From: Synechococcus sp. SB0662_bin_14
Lineage (GTDB): Bacteria > Cyanobacteriota > Cyanobacteriia > PCC-6307 > Cyanobiaceae
Assembly (NCBI GenBank): GCA_009840445.1
Contig: VXNS01000066.1
Span: 32,782 to 96,781, forward strand
Length of the DNA stretch: 64,000 nt
Direction: 5' to 3'
Shown here: positions 37,175 through 44,909 of the stretch, piece by piece
Layout: every line of letters starts with the position of its first letter
Numbering within the stretch: position 1 is the first letter of the stretch
Position numbers and translations under genes: made by a program
Notes under the pieces: generated by a model
Told to the model about the DNA's origin: nothing
The model's database searches: none
The model's input: only the letters and a program-made list of their open reading frames with translations

Positions 37175-37738
37175 TCAGGATGCCATTGAAAGGACGCCAC
37201 GGCTACTTTCCACCGAAACCTTGGGCATGGAATTATACTCCTCCCCCTCCAACAACCGGCCACCGGCTTTGGGTGTGTACCCACCCCACTGCTTGAAGAA
37301 GAAGGGCACCCCCGCGCCTCTGCACTGATCCCGAATCTCCCGAACCCATTCCGAACGCAGTGGACGGGCATGGGGACCACTTTCCCCACCGACAATCACC
37401 CAGGAAATCCCCTCCAGGTCGATGGATCCAAGGGATTCCAACAGAGGCTCAAGGGAGAGAAAGCGCACCGCCGCCGGCGCCATGGCGAGGTGGCGAATGC
37501 GGGAGCGCACCATGCGGTCCTCAACGGAAACGCCACACCAGATATGGGGCGCCGCCGCCCAATCCCCGTACCTGCCCCTGAGGTAGTCCCGCATCCGCAA
37601 GCTGCGCTTTGTGAGCACCTGATAGATATGACGATTCACGGTTTCCATCTGCTCGAAGACCTGATCGATGAACCCGCCGGGAATGTTCTTGTGAAACAGA
37701 TCTCCACCCGATCCAGGCGGAAGGTCCCCCATCACCAT
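37175..37738 (-). pseudogene. phage Gp37/Gp68 (DUF5131) family gene, N-terminus missing
   Basis: The C-terminal two-thirds of this family are preserved: DLFHKNIPGGFIDQVFEQM, YQVLTKRSLRMRDYL, IWCGVSVEDRMVRSRI, WVIVGGESGPHARPL and the ending FFFKQWGGYTPK. Full members are about 240 residues and begin with a CxxxCxxC-type iron-sulfur segment (WNPVTGC... type). Here the similarity stops before DLFH, and the 5' end runs into the dusA stop, so the first 60-80 residues including the cysteine cluster are gone. An ATG at 37738 overlaps dusA by 7 bases, but the resulting protein should be inactive. Confidence 0.75.
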
Positions 37739-38742
37739 CCACGCCCCTTCAATGCCTCGGCAGCCTGCTGAAGCACCGCCAGGCCAGCGCCACGGACCAT
37801 GGCCCCTTCACCGAGGCGGCGGCGCCAGGCCCGTGCCCCGGGAACGCCCTGCACCAGTTGCACCAGGTGGCGGGCCACGTCCCAGAGGCGCCCTCCCCGG
37901 GCCATGTGGGCCTCGGCGTAGGGAATCATGGCCTCCACAATGGCGGAGGGGCGCAGTTGACGGCGGGGAGCACGGCCGTAGAAGACCGCGTCCACGTCGG
38001 CCCAGCGCAGGGGGTGGTCATAGGCGGCGCGACCCACCATGGCGCCGTCACACATGGTGAGGGCCTGCCGGCAGTCCGTCATGGTGGTAAGGCCCCCATT
38101 GAGGACAATGGACAAGTGGGGACGTTCCTTCTTGAGGCGCGCCACCCAGTCGTAGCGCAGGGGAGGGATGGTGCGGTTCTGTTTGGGATTGAGGCCCTGG
38201 AGCCAGGCCTTGCGGGCATGTACGATGAAGCGCTGGGCGCCCGCCGCCGCCGTGGTGTCTACAAATGTCAGTAGATGGTGGTAGCTGTCCTGGTGATCGA
38301 TGCCCAGACGGTGCTTCACGGTGACCGGCAGGCTGCTGCTGGTGGCCATGGCCTCGATGCAGCGGGCCACTTGGTCCGGCTCCGCCATCAGGCAGGCGCC
38401 AAAACGCCCTGCCTGCACCCGCTCACTGGGACAGCCCAGGTTCAGGTTGAGTTCGTCGTAGCCCCACACCTCCCCCATGCGGGCCGCCTCCGCCAACAGC
38501 AGGGGGGCGTCACCCCCCACCTGGAGCACCAGGGGACGTTCAACGGGGTCGTAGTCCAGCAGGCGCTGCCGGCGGCCGTAGTGGAGGGCTTGGGCCACCA
38601 CCATCTCCGTGTAGAGCAACGCCTCGCGGCTGATCTGACGCATCAACACCCGGAAATGCCGATCCGTGCAATCCAGCATCGGCGCCACGCTGAAGGGATG
38701 CTGACCCAAGGCTGAGGGGCGATGGCTGGAGACGGCTGACAT
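37732..38742 (-). CDS. dusA: tRNA-dihydrouridine synthase A
   Basis: FMN-dependent enzyme reducing uridine 20/20a of tRNA, 336 residues. FSVAPMLDCTDRHFRVLMR at the start, LYTEMVVAQALHYG, PLVLQVGGDAPLLLAEAA, LNLNLGCPSERVQAGRFGACLM with the catalytic Cys, TVKHRLGIDHQDSYHHL and VLNGGLTT are the DusA-specific motifs. ATG 38742 is selected; the frame extends to 38817 but the msrB gene is divergent there. The C-terminus is intact and ends just inside the truncated Gp37-type gene. Confidence 0.94.
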   Translation of the reverse strand: MSAVSSHRPSALGQHPFSVAPMLDCTDRHFRVLMRQISREALLYTEMVVAQALHYGRRQRLLDYDPVERPLVLQVGGDAPLLLAEAARMGEVWGYDELNLNLGCPSERVQAGRFGACLMAEPDQVARCIEAMATSSSLPVTVKHRLGIDHQDSYHHLLTFVDTTAAAGAQRFIVHARKAWLQGLNPKQNRTIPPLRYDWVARLKKERPHLSIVLNGGLTTMTDCRQALTMCDGAMVGRAAYDHPLRWADVDAVFYGRAPRRQLRPSAIVEAMIPYAEAHMARGGRLWDVARHLVQLVQGVPGARAWRRRLGEGAMVRGAGLAVLQQAAEALKGRGW

Positions 38743-38798
38743 GGGGCGTGACGGGGACCATAGAATGGAACGGCCTTTTGAACGAAGGTCACAGCACC

Positions 38799-39332
38799 AT
38801 GGCTTCCCTGGCTTCATTACCCGGTTCCATGAGCCGCCGCAACCTGCTGCTGGGGCTTGCCACCTCTATGGTGGTTATTTTGAAGCCATCCATGGCCAGC
38901 GCAGCATCTCCCGCGGGAGAACCCGCCTGGGACCTTAGTGAATCCCAGTGGCGCCAGCGGCTCTCCCCGGAAGCCTTTAACGTCCTGCGGCGAGAAGGCA
39001 CGGAGCGACCCTTCACCAGCGCCCTGCTGGAGGAAAAGCGGGACGGCGTGTTTGTGTGCAAAGGTTGTGAACTGCCCCTGTTTTCCTCGGCAACGAAGTA
39101 TGAGAGCGGCACCGGCTGGCCCAGTTTTTGGGAGCCGCTGCCCAACAGCATTGGCACCAAGCTGGACTTCAAGTTGTTGCTTCCCCGTACGGAGTACCAC
39201 TGTCGCCGCTGTGGCGGGCACCAGGGGCACGTGTTCAACGACGGTCCTCAGCCCACCGGCAAGCGCTACTGCAACAACGGCGTCGCCCTTGCCTTTGTCC
39301 CGGCGGATGCAGCAGAGGTGTCAGCAGGCTGA
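38799..39332 (+). CDS. msrB: peptide-methionine (R)-S-oxide reductase, exported
   Basis: Repairs R-methionine sulfoxide. The 177-residue protein has an N-terminal signal with a twin-arginine-like SRRNLLLGLATSMVVI (about residues 12-27), implying Tat export to periplasm or lumen. The MsrB core has the zinc cysteines CKGCELPLF and YHCRRCGGHQGHVFNDG, substrate region SGTGWPSFW, and the catalytic Cys in GKRYCNNGVALAF. The start ATG 38799 keeps the signal complete; 38748 is also in frame. Confidence 0.92.
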   Translation: MASLASLPGSMSRRNLLLGLATSMVVILKPSMASAASPAGEPAWDLSESQWRQRLSPEAFNVLRREGTERPFTSALLEEKRDGVFVCKGCELPLFSSATKYESGTGWPSFWEPLPNSIGTKLDFKLLLPRTEYHCRRCGGHQGHVFNDGPQPTGKRYCNNGVALAFVPADAAEVSAG

Positions 39333-39366
39333 GGTGGATCACTGCAACTCCTGGTGATGCCGCGTC

Positions 39367-39864
39367 ATGGTTCGGATCCGCCCCCTGCTCCCGGAAGACT
39401 GGCCCGCCACATGGCAAATGATGGAACCTGTGGTGCGCGCCGGGGAGACCCTGCCCTTTGATCCAGCCATGGATAGCGAGGCAGGCTACGCCGTTTGGGT
39501 GAAGGCGGCTTTGCAGGCTTTTGTGGCGGTGGCGGCGGATGGCCGGGTTCTGGGCACCTACCACGTCAAGCCCAACGGCCCCACCCTGGCGGCCCATGTG
39601 TGCAACTGCGGCTATGTGGTGGCTGCAACAGCGCGACGACAGGGGATTGGCAGTTTGCTGTTCGCCCACTCCCAGGACCAGGCCCTGGCGTTTGGTTTTC
39701 AGGCCATGCAGTTTAACCTGGTTGTGTCCACCAACACCGCCGCGGTGCAGGCCTGGCAGCGCAACGGCATGGTCGTTGTGGGAACGTTGCCCGGGGCCTT
39801 TCGCCACCAGCGCTTGGGCTTTGTGGATGCCCACGTGATGTTCAAAGTTCTTAAAAGCGATTGA
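39367..39864 (+). CDS. GNAT N-acetyltransferase
   Basis: A 165-residue single-domain acetyltransferase. VRIRPLLPEDWPATWQMMEP starts the fold, VLGTYHVKPN and CNCGYVVAATARRQGIGSLLF supply strands 3-4 and the acetyl-CoA pyrophosphate loop (RRQGIG), and NTAAVQAWQRNGMVVVGTLP is the usual C-terminal part. The ending RLGFVDAHVMFKVL fits the YhhY/PhnO-like group. Acceptor substrate unknown. Follows msrB by 34 bases. Confidence 0.88.
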   Translation: MVRIRPLLPEDWPATWQMMEPVVRAGETLPFDPAMDSEAGYAVWVKAALQAFVAVAADGRVLGTYHVKPNGPTLAAHVCNCGYVVAATARRQGIGSLLFAHSQDQALAFGFQAMQFNLVVSTNTAAVQAWQRNGMVVVGTLPGAFRHQRLGFVDAHVMFKVLKSD

Positions 39865-39882
39865 CCCAATCTGCTTGCCCCG

Positions 39883-40338
39883 TCACGTGATTCTGAATTC
39901 CGCCAGGGCAGGCGCCAAGTTGTGGTGATCATGGCCGGGGCGCGCCAGCTTGCACAGGGCAAAACGCTCCAGTTCACTCAACTGCTGCCATTGTTCATGG
40001 TTCATGGTCTCCCCCATGGCCTGAAGCGCAGCAGTCACGGACTCCAAGGGCTTTGGCTGCTGCCAGGGGGGAAACCGGGGGATGGGCAGCTCCCCAACGG
40101 GACCGTCCGCCATGGCGGCGGTGCGCTGTTTGAGGTGTACCGCAAAAGCATGGAGATCATGGGGTCCATCCGGCCAGTCCACCAATTGTTGACGCTCCCC
40201 CTGGTCCAGGGCCAGCCAGTGGCGCAGTTTGAGCTTGATGCCGCTCAGGTCCAGCTTGCGGCGCACACAGAGGGGGATGCAGCGCCAACTGCCCATGAAG
40301 TCCGCTTCAAAGGCAAAGCAGCGGCTCGCCTCACTCAT
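39883..40338 (-). CDS. narM: nitrate reductase maturation protein NarM (nitrate reductase-associated)
   Basis: A 151-residue protein with the family motif FEADFMGSWRCIPLCVRRKLDLSGIK and LRHWLALDQGERQQLVDWP. NarM is needed for activity of the ferredoxin-type assimilatory nitrate reductase NarB in cyanobacteria. The frame extends upstream to 40485 but the conserved start is ATG 40338, which overlaps the end of the trpD2-like gene by 4 bases, so the two are translationally coupled. narB itself is not within the window. Confidence 0.85.
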   Translation of the reverse strand: MSEASRCFAFEADFMGSWRCIPLCVRRKLDLSGIKLKLRHWLALDQGERQQLVDWPDGPHDLHAFAVHLKQRTAAMADGPVGELPIPRFPPWQQPKPLESVTAALQAMGETMNHEQWQQLSELERFALCKLARPGHDHHNLAPALAEFRIT

Positions 40339-41417
40339 CGGCACGTGGCGTGTTGGCGTTGCGGCTCCATGCTCCGCAGCAGATGGCGGAGGCGATCCCA
40401 CTTCTGGAGCACCTGACCACTGGTCAGCAGTTCGTCCGCTTCCGCCAGGCAATCGGGCAGGGAGCGCCCACGATTCAGGAACCACAGGTAGGAGCCACTA
40501 TTCCAGACCACGGCCCGGCGCAGGGGGCCATGGCCCTGCAGGGCGGCTTCAGCCATCCGGGACCAGGCCTCCTCCCCGCTCCACGCCAGGTCCTCTCCAA
40601 AATAACCGTGGTCGCGAGGATGGAAGATGTGGCGCTCCGCCTGGCCATGGCGCACGTGGGCAAGGATACCGGCGCGGCTGGTGGGGATATCCGTGCTGCC
40701 CTCCAACCCCTTGACCGTGACAACGTTGGGCTCCCCATAGTCAGCCAGGGCTGCCCAGGCCCGGCTCTCCGTTGGGGGATGGACAAATCCGGACACCAGC
40801 AGGTGGCCCCCCTTGTGGGGAGACCAGAGCAACTCCAGGCTTGCCACCGGGGGGCGCTTGCCCAGTTGATCACGAATTTCCACCAGTGTCTCGGCCGCGG
40901 GGAAGTGCAGTGGCTGGTGGGTCAAGGCCACCTTCTCCTGGTCAAGGCAATGCTGCACTGCGGCAATGGTGAGCCCGGAGAAATCAACGCCCACGTGTTG
41001 CAACAGCTCCATGGGGGTGATGCCGTATTTGATGGGCATGCGGCGCCCCCCATGGAGAATGGCGGGATGGCCCGCTGTGGCCAACACCAGGGCTGTAAGG
41101 GGAAACACCGGCGCGGTCCTGGTGCGACCGTCGTAGGGCATCCCGAAGGAAACGGGCAGGTGGGGCCCCTGGCTGTGGAGGGATGGACCATGGGCATGGT
41201 AGTGGTCCAACATGCCGGCCAACTCCTGGGGTTCCGGGCGGCGGATGCGGTGGGCAATGAGAAAGGCCCCCACCTGCGCAGGGGTGGCGTCTCCATTGAG
41301 CATCAACGCCATGGCCTCCGCAGCTTCCTCCCGGGAAAGACCGCGGCTGGTGTGTTCACCACTGCCAATTTTGCGCAATAACTCACGGAAGCGTTGCCGG
41401 CTGCTCGGATTCACCAT
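40335..41417 (-). CDS. anthranilate phosphoribosyltransferase family protein (TrpD2-like)
   Basis: A 360-residue member of the TrpD2/YbiB branch of nucleoside-phosphate transferases. The helical N-terminal domain (LSREEAAEAMALMLNGDATPAQVGAFL) is preserved; the PRPP-binding GTGG loop of true TrpD is not present (region ILHGGRRMPIKYG), consistent with the TrpD2 group that may bind nucleic acid. In cyanobacteria this gene is often near nitrate assimilation genes, in accord with the overlap with narM. Not likely to function in tryptophan synthesis. Confidence 0.82.
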   Translation of the reverse strand: MVNPSSRQRFRELLRKIGSGEHTSRGLSREEAAEAMALMLNGDATPAQVGAFLIAHRIRRPEPQELAGMLDHYHAHGPSLHSQGPHLPVSFGMPYDGRTRTAPVFPLTALVLATAGHPAILHGGRRMPIKYGITPMELLQHVGVDFSGLTIAAVQHCLDQEKVALTHQPLHFPAAETLVEIRDQLGKRPPVASLELLWSPHKGGHLLVSGFVHPPTESRAWAALADYGEPNVVTVKGLEGSTDIPTSRAGILAHVRHGQAERHIFHPRDHGYFGEDLAWSGEEAWSRMAEAALQGHGPLRRAVVWNSGSYLWFLNRGRSLPDCLAEADELLTSGQVLQKWDRLRHLLRSMEPQRQHATCR

Positions 41418-41614
41418 GCTGCTCCCATGCAGTCGTCATTCTGTTGGGGGTTCCTTGTATCCTGCTGAGCCAGCAAGGCCTGCCAGGTATCTATTGCGAC
41501 GGTTTTAGCCGAGTCGTTGCCGCGGTTGGAGCCGGTGCAACCATCCCCGGGATACACAACATCGGTCCTGGTCCTTATGGTGAAGCAACCTCTGTGTCGT
41601 GGACTGCTGCCGCC

Positions 41615-42040
41615 ATGAACGCATCCTATCAGGTCACCAGTCCAGAGCTTGCCCAGACCGTTGCCAGTGTGGCCACCGCCTTCCGCCAACGGTTCCCCGA
41701 CGGACGGGCCGACCTTTGCCCCTGGCGGGACGACTGGCGCACCCGCCGTTGGGAGGAGGCCAACTCCATCGACCTGGGCTTTCACTTCCCCGGCTGGAGC
41801 CCCCGGCTGGCCTGTCGCAGCGTGCTGGTGCAGTTGCAGTTCAAGACGTCGCCGGGGCAGCAGGGGCAACTGCTGGGCCTGGTGCTGCGGGGCATCAGCT
41901 TCCGGGGGGAGCACTGGCGTCTCGCCACCCTTGGCCCATGGCAGCCGGAGGGGAAGGACACACCCACGGAGGACGTGAGCCAGGCCCTGCAGCACTTTTG
42001 CCGGGACGTTTTCCAGTTGTTCGGGGCTGGGGGCAGCTAG
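41615..42040 (+). CDS. conserved cyanobacterial hypothetical protein (141 aa)
   Basis: A soluble 141-residue protein with no signal or membrane segment. Conserved-looking features are the Trp-rich WRDDWRTRRWEEANSIDLGF stretch, FPGWSPRLACRSVLVQLQF and GISFRGEHWRLAT. The start is chosen at ATG 41615 (MNASYQVTSPELAQTV) since the upstream part of the open frame to 41444 is out of character. It is divergent from the trpD2-like gene with about 200 bases between. I do not recognise the family. Confidence 0.6.
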   Translation: MNASYQVTSPELAQTVASVATAFRQRFPDGRADLCPWRDDWRTRRWEEANSIDLGFHFPGWSPRLACRSVLVQLQFKTSPGQQGQLLGLVLRGISFRGEHWRLATLGPWQPEGKDTPTEDVSQALQHFCRDVFQLFGAGGS

Positions 42041-42082
42041 GGATCCGGTTGAGAATCAAGACGACCGGGCACCGGCGCCGCG

Positions 42083-42697
42083 CTACACGGTTGCGGGGCT
42101 GACGCCTTGTGCCGTTGGTGGCATGTGGCGGTACACCAGGCTGCCTTCCAGCAGGGTGGGCTCAGGCTGGGCGCCCAGTCTCTCCATCAGGGCAATGGAG
42201 CGGGTGTTGTCCGGGGAGACGTAGCTCACCAGACGGGGCAGCTCCAGCACCCTGAAGGCGTAATTCCGTGCCGCCTGGGTGGCCTCCAGGGCAAGGCCCC
42301 GGCCTTCAGCCGCCTGGATAAGGGCAATCCCCAACTCCGGGTCCTGATCCCCCGGCTCAAACCCAAGCACAACCACACCCAACGGGGCGCCATCCGCCTT
42401 CCCCGCCATGACCCACGCACCATGACCACGCCAGAGCCAAGTGCTACACGTGCGTGCGAAATCATCCCAGGCCTCCTCCCGCGTCATGGGACCTCCCATG
42501 AACCGCGCCCGCTGGGAGCAGGCGATCCGGGCATAGAGCTGGAAATCCATGATGCGGGGAGCCCGCAGCCACAGGCGTGCTGTTTCCAGCATCGGGATCC
42601 GGGCGGTGATGCGTTGGGCCAGCGCCGCTGCCGGTCCCCCAGGGGGACGCTCATGGGGAGCCCGGCTCTCGGACGTGTTCACGGCCACAGCCCTCAT
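42083..42697 (-). CDS. GNAT acetyltransferase, RimJ/RimL type
   Basis: A 204-residue protein. From ETARLWLRAPRIMDFQLYARI onward it is the Acetyltransf_3 fold: MAGKADGAPLGVVVLGFEPG, ELGIALIQAAEGRGLALEATQAARNYAF with the acetyl-CoA loop (AEGRGLALEA), and VSYVSPDNTRSIALMERLGA at the end. The first 35 residues are a non-conserved extension; ATG 42592 is an alternative start. ATG 42697 overlaps the fabI stop as ATGA, so coupling with fabI is likely. Confidence 0.85.
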   Translation of the reverse strand: MRAVAVNTSESRAPHERPPGGPAAALAQRITARIPMLETARLWLRAPRIMDFQLYARIACSQRARFMGGPMTREEAWDDFARTCSTWLWRGHGAWVMAGKADGAPLGVVVLGFEPGDQDPELGIALIQAAEGRGLALEATQAARNYAFRVLELPRLVSYVSPDNTRSIALMERLGAQPEPTLLEGSLVYRHMPPTAQGVSPATV

Positions 42698-43476
42698 AGC
42701 CCCGTGATGCAATAGCCCCCGTCCACGTAAAGCACCTGGCCACTGATGCCGGAGGCCAGGGGGCTGGCCAGGAACGCGGCGGTGTTGCCCACCTCCTGCT
42801 GGGTCACGGTGCGGCGCAGGGGAGCTTTCTCCTCCACGTGATGGATCATGTCCAGAATGCCCCCCACGGCGGAGCTGGCCAGGGTGCGGATGGGGCCGGC
42901 GCTGATGGCGTTCACCCGCACCTGCTTGTCAGGCCCCAGTTCGGCCGCCAGGTAGCGGACGGAAGCCTCCAGAGCCGCCTTGGCCACTCCCATGACGTTG
43001 TAGTTGGGAACAGCCCGCTCGGCCCCCAGGTAGGTGAGCGTGATCACGCTGGCCCCTGGTGAGAAGAGGGGCTTGGCCAGGTGGCAGAGGGAGGTGAGGG
43101 AGTAGGCGCTGATCTCCATGGCGGTGTGGAACCCCTGGGCCGTGGTGGCGCTGAAGTCCCCCACCAGATCCGCCTTGTTGGCAAAGGCGAGGCAGTGAAC
43201 GAGGATGTCCAGTTGGCCCCACTGGCGCTCCAGTTGCTGGAACACCGCCTCCATCTGCTCCGGGTTCTGCACGTCCATGGGCAGAAACAGGCCGGGATTG
43301 AGGGGCGCCGTCAACTCCCGCACCTTGGCCTCGAACCGTCCCTTCTCGTCCGGGAGATAGGTGATGCCCAACTGGGCCCCGGCAAGGTGGAGTTGCTGGG
43401 CAATGCCCCAGGCGATGGAGCGGTTGTTGGCAATGCCGGTGACCAGGGCCTTCTTGCCGCTGAGATCCAGGAGCAT
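42694..43476 (-). CDS. fabI: enoyl-[acyl-carrier-protein] reductase (NADH)
   Basis: Final reductive step of fatty acid elongation. The 260-residue SDR protein has the FabI nucleotide motif ALVTGIANNRSIAWGIAQ, the LVHCLAFA strand, and the active-site YNVMGVAKAALEAS with Tyr-(x6)-Lys (about residue 160-167), followed by VNAISAGPIRTLASSAVGG and the ending SGISGQVLYVDGGYCITGL. The downstream GNAT gene overlaps its stop. An upstream GC hairpin (43518-43533) has no T tract. Confidence 0.95.
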   Translation of the reverse strand: MLLDLSGKKALVTGIANNRSIAWGIAQQLHLAGAQLGITYLPDEKGRFEAKVRELTAPLNPGLFLPMDVQNPEQMEAVFQQLERQWGQLDILVHCLAFANKADLVGDFSATTAQGFHTAMEISAYSLTSLCHLAKPLFSPGASVITLTYLGAERAVPNYNVMGVAKAALEASVRYLAAELGPDKQVRVNAISAGPIRTLASSAVGGILDMIHHVEEKAPLRRTVTQQEVGNTAAFLASPLASGISGQVLYVDGGYCITGL

Positions 43477-43581
43477 GACAGCAAAGGAATGTGTGTTCTT
43501 ATTGTTCCTTAGCGGGGGACCCCCTTGGGGGTCTGGGCCAGCGGGGTTTCTTGGCGGGCCTGGGGAATGTTCAGATATTGG

Positions 43582-44748
43582 TTAAAATATCCGCACTGAC
43601 TTCATACAAGCCTTTCTAAGAATTTCTGTACGTAGAGCAATGGGAAGGGAATTCTTCATGGATTCCTTCACGTTACTCCAATGCAAGATGTTTTCACGGA
43701 AGTGAGACCAGGGTTCGTAGATGCGACGAAAATTCTGATTCTTGATGGCGTGGTCTTCATAGATCTCAAAGCTGGCCTGTTCCGCCGCCTTGAGAATGTC
43801 TTCACCATAGGGAACGAGGGTGACACCCTCAGCAACCAACCGCCTCAGGGCATCACCGTTACGTTGGTCATAGCGGGCCAGGATCTGCAGATTGACCTCA
43901 CTGGCTGCTGTACGAAACATCTGTTGATAGGCACTGGGTAGGGTCTCCCAAGTCTTACGGTTCACAAAAATATGCAAAGTGGTGCCGGGCTCCCACCAGC
44001 CTGGGTGGTAATAATACTTGGCCACCCTCCACAGACCCAGCTTCTCGTCGTCATAGGGACCAACCCATTCCGCCGCATCAATGGCGCCCCCTTCCAGAGC
44101 CGAGAAAATCTCCCCTCCCGGTAACGCTTGCACCTTGACGCCCAAGGTGCTCATCACCTCACCACCCAGGCCTGGGATCCGCATGTTCAAGCCCTGGAGA
44201 TCAGCAACGGTATTGACCCGCTGCTTAAACCAACCTCCCATTTGCGGACCCGTATTACCCGCTGGAAAACCCAGCACGTCAAACTGTCCAAATAGATGAT
44301 TCATGGCCTTATTACCGCCACCTTCATAGAGCCAGGCATTTTGTTGTTGGGGACTGAGGCCAAAAGGCACTGAGCTACCAAAGGCAAAGGCAGGGTTTCT
44401 ATCGATGTAATAATAACTGGCGGTATGGCCGCACTCTGTCAAGCCTTCTTGTACGGCATCCAAAACCTTGAGGCCGGGAACGAGTTCACCAGCGGCGTGG
44501 GGCGTGATTTGAAAATAACCGTCACTCATCTCCCCCACCCGCTCAGCCATGGCGACTGCGCCGCCATACATGGCGTCGAGGGACGTTGGCCAACTGGTGG
44601 ACATGCGCCAGCGCACCCTGGGTTGATCAGCACCGGTCACGGCTGGTGACGGCCGGCGTTCCTTTTGCCGCCCCAGACCGCCACAAGCTGCCAGAGCAGT
44701 GCTGCCTAAGCCGAAGGCGGCTGTCGTGACAACCTGACGACGTTTCAT
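43582..44748 (-). CDS. TRAP transporter substrate-binding lipoprotein (DctP-like)
   Basis: A 388-residue periplasmic binding protein. The N-terminus [20 protein letters not shown] with Cys 22 combines a twin-arginine pair and a lipobox (LAAC), implying export and lipid anchoring. The DctP fold is visible in [37 protein letters not shown], and [20 protein letters not shown] with the conserved Arg that binds substrate carboxylate, then [21 protein letters not shown]. No DctQ/DctM permease gene is near. Local GC is lower than its neighbours, and only one CCATGG palindrome was seen, hinting at acquisition. Confidence 0.88.
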   Translation of the reverse strand: MKRRQVVTTAAFGLGSTALAACGGLGRQKERRPSPAVTGADQPRVRWRMSTSWPTSLDAMYGGAVAMAERVGEMSDGYFQITPHAAGELVPGLKVLDAVQEGLTECGHTASYYYIDRNPAFAFGSSVPFGLSPQQQNAWLYEGGGNKAMNHLFGQFDVLGFPAGNTGPQMGGWFKQRVNTVADLQGLNMRIPGLGGEVMSTLGVKVQALPGGEIFSALEGGAIDAAEWVGPYDDEKLGLWRVAKYYYHPGWWEPGTTLHIFVNRKTWETLPSAYQQMFRTAASEVNLQILARYDQRNGDALRRLVAEGVTLVPYGEDILKAAEQASFEIYEDHAIKNQNFRRIYEPWSHFRENILHWSNVKESMKNSLPIALRTEILRKACMKSVRIF

Positions 44749-44909
44749 GGGGTGACTTGCCGAGAGCAGTGCTGGTGAATTCAAGGTTAGCCGATCTCCA
44801 GCGTCCGTACCTCTGTCCGGGGGCGGCGCCGGCGTCAAGGGCGAACGGGCCATCCCCTATCTCCATCTCCTGTGGGACCATGTTGGCCAATGCTGGTCTG
44901 TATCCTGCG

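Noticed and set aside
43518-43533. GACCCCC/GGGGGTC hairpin upstream of fabI
   Set aside because: Only a two-base loop and no T tract; likely not a terminator, left unannotated.
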